Origin: an uncultured Phocaeicola sp.
GTDB lineage: Bacteria; Bacteroidota; Bacteroidia; Bacteroidales; Bacteroidaceae
Reading direction: 5' to 3'
Length of the DNA stretch: 64,000 nt
Assembly: GCA_948579315.1 (NCBI GenBank)
Contig: CAPAOL010000014.1
Coordinates: forward strand, 3,393-67,392
Shown here: piece after piece, positions 26,106-33,810 of the stretch
Layout of the letters: every line of letters starts with the position of its first letter
How positions within the stretch are numbered: the first letter of the stretch is position 1
Made by a program: the position numbers and the translations under genes
The notes under the pieces: model-generated
Databases searched by the model: none
What the model was told of the DNA's origin: nothing
The model's input: the letters and a program-made list of their open reading frames with translations, nothing else

Positions 26106-26765
26106 ATGAATAGAGAAGCAGCATTAGTTGTGTTTAGTGGCGGGCAGGATTCTACCACTTGCTTGTTTTGGGCAAAACGCAATTTTAAAAAAGTATATGC
26201 CTTGAGTTTTCTGTACGGTCAGAAGCATCAGAAAGAAGTGGAATTTGCGCGGGAGATAGCCCGGAAAGCGGAAGTGGAATTTGATGTGATGGATGTTTCC
26301 TTCATCGGACAGTTAGGCCATAATTCATTGACCGATACTACCATGGTGATGGATCAGGAAAAGCCGGCAGATAGTGTTCCCAATACATTTGTTCCGGGAC
26401 GTAACCTGTTCTTTTTGAGTATTGCGGCTGTATATGCCCGTGAACGTGGTATTAATCATTTGGTAACGGGGGTTTCTCAAACGGATTTCAGCGGTTATCC
26501 CGATTGTAGGGATGCGTTTATCAAGTCTCTCAATGTGACTCTCAATCTGGCTATGGATGAACAGTTTGTGATTCATACTCCTTTGATGTGGATTGATAAA
26601 GCAGAGACATGGGCGTTGGCCGACAAATTGGGAGTGATGGAACTGATTCGTACCGAGACTTTGACATGCTATAATGGTGTTCAAGGAGATGGCTGCGGAC
26701 ATTGCCCGGCTTGTACGTTACGCCGGGAAGGATTGGAGAAGTATTTAAAAAGTAAGAATCAATAA
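26106..26765 (+). CDS. queC: 7-cyano-7-deazaguanine synthase
   Basis: QueC converts 7-carboxy-7-deazaguanine to preQ0 with ammonia and ATP. It is 219 residues with the PP-loop [13 protein letters not shown] near residues 10-22, [28 protein letters not shown], and the zinc site [16 protein letters not shown] near the C terminus. All key residues are present. It follows the transporter directly. QueF comes 567 bp later, separated by a repeat-rich insert. Confidence 0.96.
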   Translation: MNREAALVVFSGGQDSTTCLFWAKRNFKKVYALSFLYGQKHQKEVEFAREIARKAEVEFDVMDVSFIGQLGHNSLTDTTMVMDQEKPADSVPNTFVPGRNLFFLSIAAVYARERGINHLVTGVSQTDFSGYPDCRDAFIKSLNVTLNLAMDEQFVIHTPLMWIDKAETWALADKLGVMELIRTETLTCYNGVQGDGCGHCPACTLRREGLEKYLKSKNQ

Positions 26766-26797
26766 TATCTCTACATAGAGATTAAAATGCATTTTTT

Positions 26798-26912
26798 GCT
26801 GTCATCTGTCACATTGTTGTTGTTAAATGGTTGATTATAAAATAAATACTTTGTGACAGCAAGTGGTGACAGCAACAAAACTTGATATTTTGCTGTCACA
26901 TCTATTGTCACC
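26798..26912. repeat. Dispersed direct and inverted CTGTCAC copies
   Basis: TGCTGTCA-type blocks occur at 26798 and 26891, and the complement GTGACAGC occurs at 26853-26860 and 26866-26873, 13 bp apart. Single CTGTCAC/TTGTCACC half-copies lie alongside. The set starts right after the queC stop. It looks like a cluster of protein-binding sites or an intergenic remnant of a mobile module; no gene is present. Confidence 0.55.
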
Positions 26913-26971
26913 GGTAAGTTTCAATTCATAGAAGATTATAGCTTCTGCCTGGGAATGTATTGGCTTAGTTT

Positions 26972-27147
26972 AGTTTCAGCAGCTTGAAACTAAAGTTCCA
27001 ACGGTAGGAAACTAGAGTTTCAACGGTAGGAAACTAAAGTTTCTGTTACTTGAAACTATTAGTTCCAAGGCATGAAACACTTGGTTTCTCGGTGTGAAAC
27101 ACTTTGTTTCAAGGCATGAAACTCTTTGTTTCAGGCAATGAAACAAA
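26972..27147. repeat. Array B: eight dyad units at exact 22-bp pitch
   Basis: GAAAC begins at 26986, 27008, 27030, 27052, 27074, 27096, 27118 and 27140, always 22 bp apart. Each is preceded by its inverted partner GTTTC or a variant (GTTCC), giving AGTTTC-N8-GAAACT units. The bases between the arms vary (for example AACGGTAG, AAGGCAT, TCGGTGT), while the arms and the pitch do not. It is not CRISPR: the conserved blocks are 5-6 bp and the gaps far too short. It lies between queC and queF. Confidence 0.9.
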
Positions 27148-27332
27148 CTGTAACAAGTAAGCTGCGGATAAAGCAGCCGTGGGTTAAGATTTGGTGATGA
27201 TAGGTGATAGGTTGTGAAATGAGTCTTTCACCACTGAAACGTCGATGAATAGGGCGTTTGAGACTGGCGGTGAAAGGTGAAAGAGGAAATGTGTTTTTTT
27301 ATCTAGGATAGAGATTATAGGTAACGAGTACA
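27148..27332. repeat. Inverted repeats before queF
   Basis: This stretch has no gene. It contains a GCTGC/GCAGC hairpin near 27160-27177, tandem GGTGATGATAGGTGATAGG, and CTTTCACC (27225-27232) with its inverse GGTGAAAG (27269-27276). No clear promoter for queF was found here. Confidence 0.45.
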
Positions 27333-27788
27333 ATGACAGAATTAAAAGACCAACTTTCCTTATTAGGAAGAAAGACCGAGTATAAGCAAGATTATGCTCC
27401 TGAAGTATTGGAAGCTTTTGATAATAAGCATCCTGAAAATGACTATTGGGTACGTTTTAACTGCCCGGAGTTCACAAGTCTGTGTCCTATCACAGGGCAA
27501 CCGGATTTTGCTGAAATACGTATCAGCTACATTCCTGATATAAAAATGGTAGAAAGCAAAAGTTTGAAACTATACCTTTTCAGTTTCCGCAGTCATGGTG
27601 CTTTTCATGAGGATTGCGTAAATATCATTATGAAGGATCTTATAACACTGATGAATCCCAAATATATTGAAGTAACAGGTATCTTTACTCCTCGTGGCGG
27701 TATTTCTATCTATCCATACGCCAATTACGGTCGTCCGGGAACAAAATTCGAGCAGATGGCGGAACATCGCTTGATGAATCGGGAATAA
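27333..27788 (+). CDS. queF: NADPH-dependent preQ0 reductase
   Basis: QueF reduces the nitrile preQ0 to preQ1, the last free-base step before insertion into tRNA. It is a 151-residue short (YkvM-type) form. The nucleophile is Cys51 in [13 protein letters not shown] and the proton donor is Asp58. [14 protein letters not shown] holds the QueF motif, with HED after it. It would normally be co-transcribed with queC; here a 567-bp insert separates them. Confidence 0.95.
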   Translation: MTELKDQLSLLGRKTEYKQDYAPEVLEAFDNKHPENDYWVRFNCPEFTSLCPITGQPDFAEIRISYIPDIKMVESKSLKLYLFSFRSHGAFHEDCVNIIMKDLITLMNPKYIEVTGIFTPRGGISIYPYANYGRPGTKFEQMAEHRLMNRE

Positions 27789-27825
27789 TATAAATAAAAG
27801 AATTCACTAGCTAAAAAAATCGAAT

Positions 27826-28467
27826 ATGACTCATCATGTGCCTGCTGAATTACAAAACTATGTTCGGCAAAGTATTATTCCTCAATACACAAACTTTGAT
27901 AAAGCGCATCAAATTGACCATGTAGAAAAGGTAATTGAGGAAAGTCTGAAATTAGCGACGCATTATGAAGTCGATTATTCGATGGTTTATGTCATCGCTG
28001 CTTATCATGACCTGGGGTTGTATGAAGGACGTGAATTTCATCATATAACCTCCGGCAAAGTGTTGCTAGCCGACGAAACTTTGCGGCGTTGGTTTACGGA
28101 TGAGCAGCTGTTGCAGATGAAAGAGGCGATAGAAGATCATCGGGCTTCCAATAAACAGGCTCCCAGAACAATCTATGGAATGATTGTTGCCGAGGCTGAC
28201 CGAATTATTGATCCCGAAGTCACTTTACGCCGTACCGTACAATATGGGCTGTCTCATTATCCGGAGATGGATAAAGAAGAGCAATATGCCCGTTTTCGGA
28301 AACATCTAACTGAAAAATATGCAGAAGGAGGGTATCTGACGTTATGGATACCCCAATCGGATAATGCCGGACGGTTGGCAGAACTTCGTCAACTAATTGC
28401 GGATGAAAAAAAACTTTGTAGAGTTTTTAATAAAATCTATGAAGAAGAGAATAATACAGTTTTGTGA
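27826..28467 (+). CDS. HD-domain phosphohydrolase
   Basis: The 213-residue cytoplasmic protein has HD-superfamily ligands: HQIDHVEKV (near residues 28-36), YHDLGL with the HD pair near residues 67-68, HHITSGK, and DHRASNK plus EADRI further on. Such proteins hydrolyse phosphomonoesters or nucleotides with a divalent metal. The substrate is unknown. It follows queF by ~37 bp, so read-through from that unit is possible. Confidence 0.8.
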   Translation: MTHHVPAELQNYVRQSIIPQYTNFDKAHQIDHVEKVIEESLKLATHYEVDYSMVYVIAAYHDLGLYEGREFHHITSGKVLLADETLRRWFTDEQLLQMKEAIEDHRASNKQAPRTIYGMIVAEADRIIDPEVTLRRTVQYGLSHYPEMDKEEQYARFRKHLTEKYAEGGYLTLWIPQSDNAGRLAELRQLIADEKKLCRVFNKIYEEENNTVL

Positions 28468-28544
28468 AATATAGCTGTTAGCTTGCGTTCGATTCATTTT
28501 TTATTTTTATCTTTGTCATATTAAGGATTGCAATACGATAGATA

Positions 28545-28844
28545 ATGGAAGAATATATTACTCGATTTTCAACATATCTTTTTTGGGATGTCAATAAAGA
28601 TGATTTGGATATGGAGAAGCATTCACAATATATAATAAAGAGAGTGCTTGAATATGGTATGTTGCAAGATTGGAATATTGTAAAACAATATTATGGACTT
28701 GGGAGAATCGTCGAAATAGCTAAGGGGTTTCGTGAATTGGAGCCTCGGGCTTTAGCTTATCTTTCTGCCATTTCACAAACTCCTAAAGAACAATTTAGAT
28801 GTTACACTTATCAACGGTCGAATCCACAACACTGGAACTTTTAA
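28545..28844 (+). CDS. DUF6922-like antitoxin partner of AbiEii
   Basis: The 99 residues have the pattern of small Bacteroides proteins that precede AbiEii-type genes: STYLFWDVNKDDLDMEKHSQ, VLEYGMLQDWNIVKQYYGL, and a C-terminal RCYTYQRSNPQHWNF. It overlaps the nucleotidyltransferase gene by 46 bp, which implies tight coupling. It probably neutralises or regulates the toxin; this is inferred from position and family. Confidence 0.75.
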   Translation: MEEYITRFSTYLFWDVNKDDLDMEKHSQYIIKRVLEYGMLQDWNIVKQYYGLGRIVEIAKGFRELEPRALAYLSAISQTPKEQFRCYTYQRSNPQHWNF

Positions 28845-29398
28845 AAAAGTTGCAACAGTTGCCTGTACTTTGTAATACTCGTCTAGTCGGTGGTACTGCA
28901 TTAGCTTTGCAATTAGGACATCGAAAGTCGGTCGATTTGGATTTTTTTGGTCAGATTAATGTAGATTCTCAAGATTTGAAGGAAGCTTTGCGAACACTTG
29001 GGACACTGACTATCTTAAATGATTCTAAGAATATACACATTTACGTATTGAATGAGGTTAAAATAGATATCGTGAACTATACTTATCCTTGGCTTGAGGA
29101 TGTCGTATATAAAGATGGGATACGTTTGGCAAGTCCTAGAGATATTGCGGCAATGAAAATTACTGCTATTGAAGGGAGAGGTACTAAAAAAGATTTTGTA
29201 GATATTTACTTTTTGTTGAAAAAGTATTCATTGAAAAATCTATTGGATTTCTATTCTCAGAAATATCCTGACTCATCTTCTTTTATGGCTATGAAAAGTT
29301 TAGCTTATTTTGAAGATGCGGAGGAGGAGCCAATGCCTTATATGTTTGTGGATGTATCTTGGGACGAAATTAAAAAGTCTATTTTGTCTCGTTTATAA
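28799..29398 (+). CDS. AbiEii/AbiGii-type nucleotidyltransferase toxin
   Basis: The 199 residues match the AbiEii fold. VGGTALALQLGHRKSVDLDFF (near residues 31-51) holds the GG...hD.D catalytic signature of nucleotidyltransferases, then VKIDIVNYTYPW supplies the third acidic residue, and SPRDIAAMKITAIEGRGTKK is the typical later motif. AbiEii toxins act on tRNA 3' ends or other targets and protect against phage. The catalytic residues look intact. Confidence 0.85.
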   Translation: MLHLSTVESTTLELLKKLQQLPVLCNTRLVGGTALALQLGHRKSVDLDFFGQINVDSQDLKEALRTLGTLTILNDSKNIHIYVLNEVKIDIVNYTYPWLEDVVYKDGIRLASPRDIAAMKITAIEGRGTKKDFVDIYFLLKKYSLKNLLDFYSQKYPDSSSFMAMKSLAYFEDAEEEPMPYMFVDVSWDEIKKSILSRL

Positions 29399-29417
29399 TA
29401 GTATATGAGATAAGTTA

Positions 29418-29891
29418 CTATTCATGATGATACGGCCCTCCATTCAATATCGTCATTGCCCGATAAATCTGCTCCACGAATATTAACCGAATCATTTGAT
29501 GAGAAAAAGTCATCTTCGACATTGAAATCTTTTCGTGTGCTGCCTGATACACTTTTTCTGAAAAGCCATAAGGACCTCCGATAATGAACACCAATCGTTT
29601 GTTTACCGTATTCATTTTCCGTTTCATATATTCGGCAAACTCAAGAGAGCGCATTTCTTTTCCGTGTTCATCGAGCAACACCACGACGTCACCCGGTTGA
29701 AGAGCTTTCAGTATCAGTTCTCCTTCCTTTTCTTTCTGCACTTCCATTGAAAGACTCTTCGTGTTTTTCAGTTCAGGAATTACTTCCATATCAAAAGTGA
29801 TATAGCGTTTGGTACGCTGGAGATAGTCGTTGATGGCAGTGATATAGTGTTGTTCTACGGTTCGTCCTACGACGAGCAGGGTTGTTTTCAT
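29418..29891 (-). CDS. rlmH: 23S rRNA (pseudouridine1915-N3)-methyltransferase
   Basis: RlmH is a SPOUT-fold methyltransferase acting on 23S rRNA helix 69 of assembled 70S ribosomes. It is 157 residues, with LLDEHGKEMRSLEFAEYMKR, the SAM-binding FIIGGPYGFS, and SKMTFSHQMIRLIFVEQIYR, all diagnostic. The start is the ATG at 29889-29891; an in-frame ATG nine codons earlier is less likely. Length is typical (155-160). Confidence 0.95.
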   Translation of the reverse strand: MKTTLLVVGRTVEQHYITAINDYLQRTKRYITFDMEVIPELKNTKSLSMEVQKEKEGELILKALQPGDVVVLLDEHGKEMRSLEFAEYMKRKMNTVNKRLVFIIGGPYGFSEKVYQAAHEKISMSKMTFSHQMIRLIFVEQIYRAMTILNGGPYHHE

Positions 29892-30018
29892 ACATCTACA
29901 ATTCTGATTATTGCACAAAAATAGGTATTTTTTATGTTATTCTGCAATAAATGCTTACCTTTGCCTATCATTAGTTGAAAGTTTAAGCCTTTAAACTTCA
30001 ACTTAAAAGCTTGTAATT

Positions 30019-30411
30019 ATGACAAAACGAGTGCTCGTAGGAATGACCGCATTGCTTCTTTCTCTCTCGTTGCTAATGGCGCAAGAGATACCGGCAGGAG
30101 TGATTACGGCATTTAAAAGAGGAAGCTCGCAAGAGCTAAGTAAGTATATGGGAGACAAGGTAAACCTGGTGTTCCAAGGTCGCTCGACAAACGTTGACAA
30201 ACAGAAAGCAACAGCTGTGATGCAAGAATTCTTTACGAAGAATAAAGTCAGCGGATTTAATGTGAACCATCAGGGAAAACGGGACGAATCAAGTTTCGTT
30301 ATCGGCACGTTGGCTACTGTTAATGGGAACTTTCGTGTGAACTGCTTCCTGAAGAAAGTGCAAAATCAATATTTAATACATCAAATAAGAATTGACAAAA
30401 TCAATGAATAA
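30019..30411 (+). CDS. DUF4783-type exported protein
   Basis: This 130-residue protein has a signal peptide ending near LMAQE and a small alpha/beta fold (IPAGVITAFKRGSSQELSKY, then VNHQGKRDESSFVIGTLATV) that matches DUF4783 of Bacteroidetes. The fold is NTF2-like; the function is unknown. It overlaps nadC by 8 bp, a conserved-looking arrangement. A TACCTTTG -7 box lies at 29956-29963. Confidence 0.8.
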   Translation: MTKRVLVGMTALLLSLSLLMAQEIPAGVITAFKRGSSQELSKYMGDKVNLVFQGRSTNVDKQKATAVMQEFFTKNKVSGFNVNHQGKRDESSFVIGTLATVNGNFRVNCFLKKVQNQYLIHQIRIDKINE

Positions 30412-31252
30412 GGAAAAAGAACTGATCGACAAGTTGATCGATCTTGCTTTTGCAGAAGATATAGGTGATGGCGATCATACCACCCTTTCATGTATTCCTG
30501 CTACGGCAATGGGAAAATCAAAATTGCTTATCAAAGAAGCCGGTGTGCTGGCAGGTATCGAAGTTGCCAAAGAAATCTTCAACCGCTTCGACCCCACTAT
30601 GAAAGTGGAAGTGTTTATCAACGATGGAACAGAAGTGAAACCGGGCGACGTAGCAATGGTAGTGGAAGGAAAAGTGCAATCTTTGCTTCAGACCGAACGC
30701 CTGATGCTGAACGTGATGCAGCGTATGAGCGGCATCGCAACCATGACCCGCAAATACGCAAAGGTATTGGAAGGAACAAATACCCGTGTGCTCGACACCC
30801 GTAAGACAACTCCCGGTATGCGCATCCTCGAAAAAATGGCAGTGAAAATCGGTGGTGGAGTAAACCATCGTATTGGTTTGTTCGACATGATTCTTCTGAA
30901 AGACAACCATGTAGACTTTGCCGGAGGTATCGACAAAGCGATCACTCGCGCTAAAGAATATTGCAAAGAAAAAGGCAAAGACCTGAAAATAGAAATAGAA
31001 GTCCGCAGCTTCGACGAACTGCAACAAGTCCTTGACCTCGGCGGAGTGGATCGTATCATGTTTGATAACTTCACCCCCGAAATGACTAAGAAAGCAGTGG
31101 AAATGGTAGCAGGCAAATACGAAACCGAATCGTCGGGCGGCATTACCTTTGATACCCTACGTGACTATGCCGAATGTGGCGTAGATTTCATCTCAGTAGG
31201 GGCTTTGACTCATTCAGTGAAAGGACTGGATATGAGTTTCAAAGCGTGCTGA
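30404..31252 (+). CDS. nadC: Nicotinate-nucleotide pyrophosphorylase (carboxylating)
   Basis: This enzyme makes nicotinate mononucleotide from quinolinate and PRPP in NAD synthesis. It is 282 residues, with EDIGDGDHTT at the N terminus, LNVMQRMSGIAT, DTRKTTPGMR (quinolinate site), KDNHVDFAGGI and the C-terminal SSGGIT and SVGALTHS phosphate motifs. The start is the ATG at 30404 inside the end of the DUF4783 gene. Confidence 0.96.
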   Translation: MNKEKELIDKLIDLAFAEDIGDGDHTTLSCIPATAMGKSKLLIKEAGVLAGIEVAKEIFNRFDPTMKVEVFINDGTEVKPGDVAMVVEGKVQSLLQTERLMLNVMQRMSGIATMTRKYAKVLEGTNTRVLDTRKTTPGMRILEKMAVKIGGGVNHRIGLFDMILLKDNHVDFAGGIDKAITRAKEYCKEKGKDLKIEIEVRSFDELQQVLDLGGVDRIMFDNFTPEMTKKAVEMVAGKYETESSGGITFDTLRDYAECGVDFISVGALTHSVKGLDMSFKAC

Positions 31253-31258
31253 TTTTCT

Positions 31259-31360
31259 TTCACCACAGAGGACGCAGAGGACACAGAGGTTTTAAACTTA
31301 CTTTATAGGAAGAATTTCCTATCATTGTTCCTCTGTGTCCTCTGCGTCCTCTGTGGTGAA
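31259..31360. repeat. Perfect 31-bp inverted repeat after nadC
   Basis: Positions 31259-31289 and 31330-31360 are exact reverse complements. The arm is itself built of ~9-bp repeats (CACAGAGGA, CGCAGAGGA, CACAGAGG). The 40-bp loop holds a smaller hairpin (AGGAA/TTCCT). It may act as a terminator for nadC, but it lacks a terminal T-run and looks like a dispersed palindromic element. Similar CACAGAGGA palindromes are, from memory, scattered in many unrelated bacteria. Confidence 0.75.
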
Positions 31361-31472
31361 TTCTCTTCTGTTCTTTAACTTCTTTTAGCAATATTCCTTG
31401 CAGTATTCCTCAAACTTTTGCGTCTAATGAGTAAAACGACGCAGACATACGTTCGATTTTAAAAAAAAGTAA

Positions 31473-32030
31473 TTGACTTTGGAAAACGAGATAGAACTGG
31501 TAAAGGGCTGTCGGGCAGGAAAGGATTCAGCCCGAAAGGAACTTTACACCCTCTATTCCAAACAGATGCTGGCGGTATGTTTCCGCTATACGGGCGATAT
31601 GGATGCGGCGCACGATGTACTGCATGACGGTTTCATCAAGATTTTTACCAACTTCTCGTTCCGGGGCGAGTCTTCGCTCTGTACATGGATCACCCGGGTG
31701 ATGGTTACTCAATCGCTCGATTTCCTGCGGCGGGAGAAACGAGTCAGCCAGTTGGTAGTGCATGAAGAGCAGCTTCCCGATATACCGGATATATCGGATT
31801 CGGGAGGAGGGGCTGGAATCTCCGAAGAGCAATTGATGGCTTTTATTGCCGAATTGCCGGATGGTTGCCGAACCGTTTTCAACCTTTATGTGTTTGAAGA
31901 GAAATCGCACAAGGAGATAGCCAAAATGCTTCATATTAAGGAACATTCGTCTACTTCGCAGTTGCACCGGGCCAAGTATTTATTAGCAAAAAGAATTAAA
32001 GAGTATAGGACTCATGAAGAAAGACAATGA
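31473..32030 (+). CDS. ECF RNA polymerase sigma factor
   Basis: The 185 residues carry sigma-70 region 2 (DMDAAHDVLHDGFIKIFTNF, CTWITRVMVTQSLDFLR) and region 4 (KSHKEIAKMLHIKEHSSTSQ). The linker holds Gly/Ser-rich and acidic residues. No ATG is available at the N terminus; TTG at 31473 (or 31479) gives MTLENEIELVKGC, which fits relatives. It overlaps the downstream anti-sigma-like gene by 17 bp, so the pair is translated together. Confidence 0.85.
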   Translation: MTLENEIELVKGCRAGKDSARKELYTLYSKQMLAVCFRYTGDMDAAHDVLHDGFIKIFTNFSFRGESSLCTWITRVMVTQSLDFLRREKRVSQLVVHEEQLPDIPDISDSGGGAGISEEQLMAFIAELPDGCRTVFNLYVFEEKSHKEIAKMLHIKEHSSTSQLHRAKYLLAKRIKEYRTHEERQ

Positions 32031-33063
32031 TGAAATAACCGATCTGTTTCGTACGCATCTCGCTGATGCAGGGATGAGTGTACGGGATGGCTTTTGGGAA
32101 GAACTCTCGCAGGAAATACCTGTGGCTTGCCAGCATCGTCGTCGGATTCTGCTCTTCCGTGTGGCGGCTGCGGCATCTGTATTGCTCGTTTTGGCGGCAT
32201 CGTCGGCTGCTTTCTTGTATTTCTCTCCAAGGGAAGAAATGGAAGAAGCATTTACAAAGATAACCGTGACAAATGGAGGACAGATGGATGGAGATGGAAT
32301 ACGCGTCAATCAGTTACCGTTGCCGGTACAACCGGTGTTGCCGAAACCGGTTCCAAAGTCTTACGGTATGCTGTCACAATACACGGAGGAAGAAGATTCG
32401 CTTTCTATCACTTTTTCCATGTCGTTTTCTTTTTCTGCCACCACTTCCACAGGAAATGGCAACCGATATGGTAATCAAGGGAATAACGGCTTTTGGCAGG
32501 CAACAAACGGTGGTACGGAATCATCTGTTGCTCCGGAAGAACAATCGAATGTGAATATGGCTCAACCCCAAGCGGTGAAAAAGCATCGCTGGGCGATGAA
32601 AGTTCAGGTAGGCACGGCGCTTCCGGCTGATAATGGCACTTATAAAATGCCAGTTTCCGCAGGGGTAACGGTAGAGCGTAAACTAAACGAATCTCTCGGA
32701 ATAGAAACCGGACTGCTTTATTCAAACCTTCGTTCGGCAGGACAGCATTTGCACTATCTGGGTATTCCTGTTAAAGTAAATGTAGCACTGGTGGATACGA
32801 AGAAATTTGACCTTTACGCTACCGTAGGAGGAATAGCCGATAAATGTATCGCCGGCGCGCCGGACAACAGTTTTAAAGAAGAACCTATCCAGCTGGCAGT
32901 GACTGCCGGCATTGGAATCAATTATAAGATTAATGACCGACTTGCTGTTTTTGCCGAGCCCGGAGTTTCGCATTATTTCAAAACAGATTCGAAACTGGCT
33001 ACGGTACGAACGAAACGGCCGACTAATTTTAATTTACTTTGCGGACTTCGCATGACGTATTAA
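32014..33063 (+). CDS. Anti-sigma-like membrane protein with a C-terminal beta-barrel-like domain
   Basis: The protein is 349 residues. The N-terminal ~42 residues are charged (ITDLFRTHLADAGMSVRDGF), as in anti-sigma factors that grip ECF sigmas. One membrane helix (AAAASVLLVLAASSAAFLYF) follows, then a Ser/Thr/Asn-rich linker. The C-terminal ~170 residues have the alternating pattern and Gly/aromatic placement of an OmpW/PorT-like barrel (GIETGLLYSNL to FNLLCGLRMTY). How an inner-membrane anchor and a barrel-like domain coexist is unclear; the latter may be a periplasmic beta fold. Confidence 0.7.
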   Translation: MKKDNDEITDLFRTHLADAGMSVRDGFWEELSQEIPVACQHRRRILLFRVAAAASVLLVLAASSAAFLYFSPREEMEEAFTKITVTNGGQMDGDGIRVNQLPLPVQPVLPKPVPKSYGMLSQYTEEEDSLSITFSMSFSFSATTSTGNGNRYGNQGNNGFWQATNGGTESSVAPEEQSNVNMAQPQAVKKHRWAMKVQVGTALPADNGTYKMPVSAGVTVERKLNESLGIETGLLYSNLRSAGQHLHYLGIPVKVNVALVDTKKFDLYATVGGIADKCIAGAPDNSFKEEPIQLAVTAGIGINYKINDRLAVFAEPGVSHYFKTDSKLATVRTKRPTNFNLLCGLRMTY

Positions 33064-33068
33064 TCCTT

Positions 33069-33599
33069 ATGAAAATGAAAAAAACACTACTAATGCTGTG
33101 GATGGCTGTTTGCCTGATCGTATCTTTTACAGGATGCACCAGCGAAGAAATGGATTATAACAATCCGGATGTTGCCCTTTTTGTAAAACAATTGAAGTCG
33201 GGTACGTACAAGATGAAGAATGATAAAGGGGTGGTGGAGGTTCCTCATTTTACGGAAGAGGACATCCCCGAACTTTTAAAATATGCAGAAGATCTGACCA
33301 TTATTCCTTCTTTTCCGTCGGTTTATAATATGAATAACGGTAAAATTCGGTTGGGCGAGTGTATGCTTTGGGTGATTGAATCTATCCGCCAAGGCACACC
33401 TCCGTCATTAGGTTGCAAAATGGTATTGGCGAATGCTGAAAATTATGAAGCAATCTATTTCCTGACTGATGAGGAGGTGCTCGATGCCGCCACTTGTTAT
33501 CGTAATTGGTGGGAAGAACGCCAATATCCGAAAACAAGATGGACGATTGATCCGTGCTACGATGAGCCGCTTTGTGGGTCGGGTTATCGTTGGTGGTAA
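33069..33599 (+). CDS. DUF4943-like lipoprotein
   Basis: The protein is 176 residues with signal and lipobox (SFTGC, then TSEEMDYNN). The mature part (NPDVALFVKQLKSGTYKMKN, HFTEEDIPELLKYAEDLTII) resembles DUF4943 of Bacteroides, whose role is unknown. Its start lies 5 bp after the anti-sigma gene stop, so it belongs to the sigma operon and may be an envelope output or sensor. The ATG at 33069 is chosen because it opens the signal peptide. Confidence 0.7.
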   Translation: MKMKKTLLMLWMAVCLIVSFTGCTSEEMDYNNPDVALFVKQLKSGTYKMKNDKGVVEVPHFTEEDIPELLKYAEDLTIIPSFPSVYNMNNGKIRLGECMLWVIESIRQGTPPSLGCKMVLANAENYEAIYFLTDEEVLDAATCYRNWWEERQYPKTRWTIDPCYDEPLCGSGYRWW

Positions 33600-33642
33600 C
33601 AAAGGCGGCGCCTTCGGAAAGTAAAAAATAGGAAACATTCAT

Positions 33643-33741
33643 GTGGGAACGTTTGTTTGTATCAGTAGTCTTATGCTGCTGACAGGGGATTACTACGCTC
33701 AAAAGACCGCTTCTCGTAGGAGAATATGGGCGGTAACGTAA
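33643..33741 (+). CDS. Possible tiny secreted peptide (GTG start)
   Basis: The 32 codons from GTG read as a signal-peptide-like sequence, VGTFVCISSLMLLTGDYYAQ, then a basic tail KTASRRRIWAVT. The YAQ-K junction looks like a Bacteroides cleavage site. There is no family match and no recognisable promoter, so it may be a remnant or chance. Confidence 0.25.
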   Translation: MGTFVCISSLMLLTGDYYAQKTASRRRIWAVT

Positions 33742-33810
33742 GGGAGAAACGTATGTGAATTCGTATATATGAAGCGCTCCAAAATAACAGGTATTGAAAG
33801 AAGATAGAGG

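Noticed and set aside
26972..27147. CRISPR array
   Set aside because: Conserved blocks are only 5-6 bp, gaps are 7-9 bp, the period is 22 bp, and no cas genes are present.
30518..31143. Minus-strand frames of 150-170 codons over nadC
   Set aside because: Antisense shadows of a well-supported nadC gene with Cys/His/Phe-rich translation.
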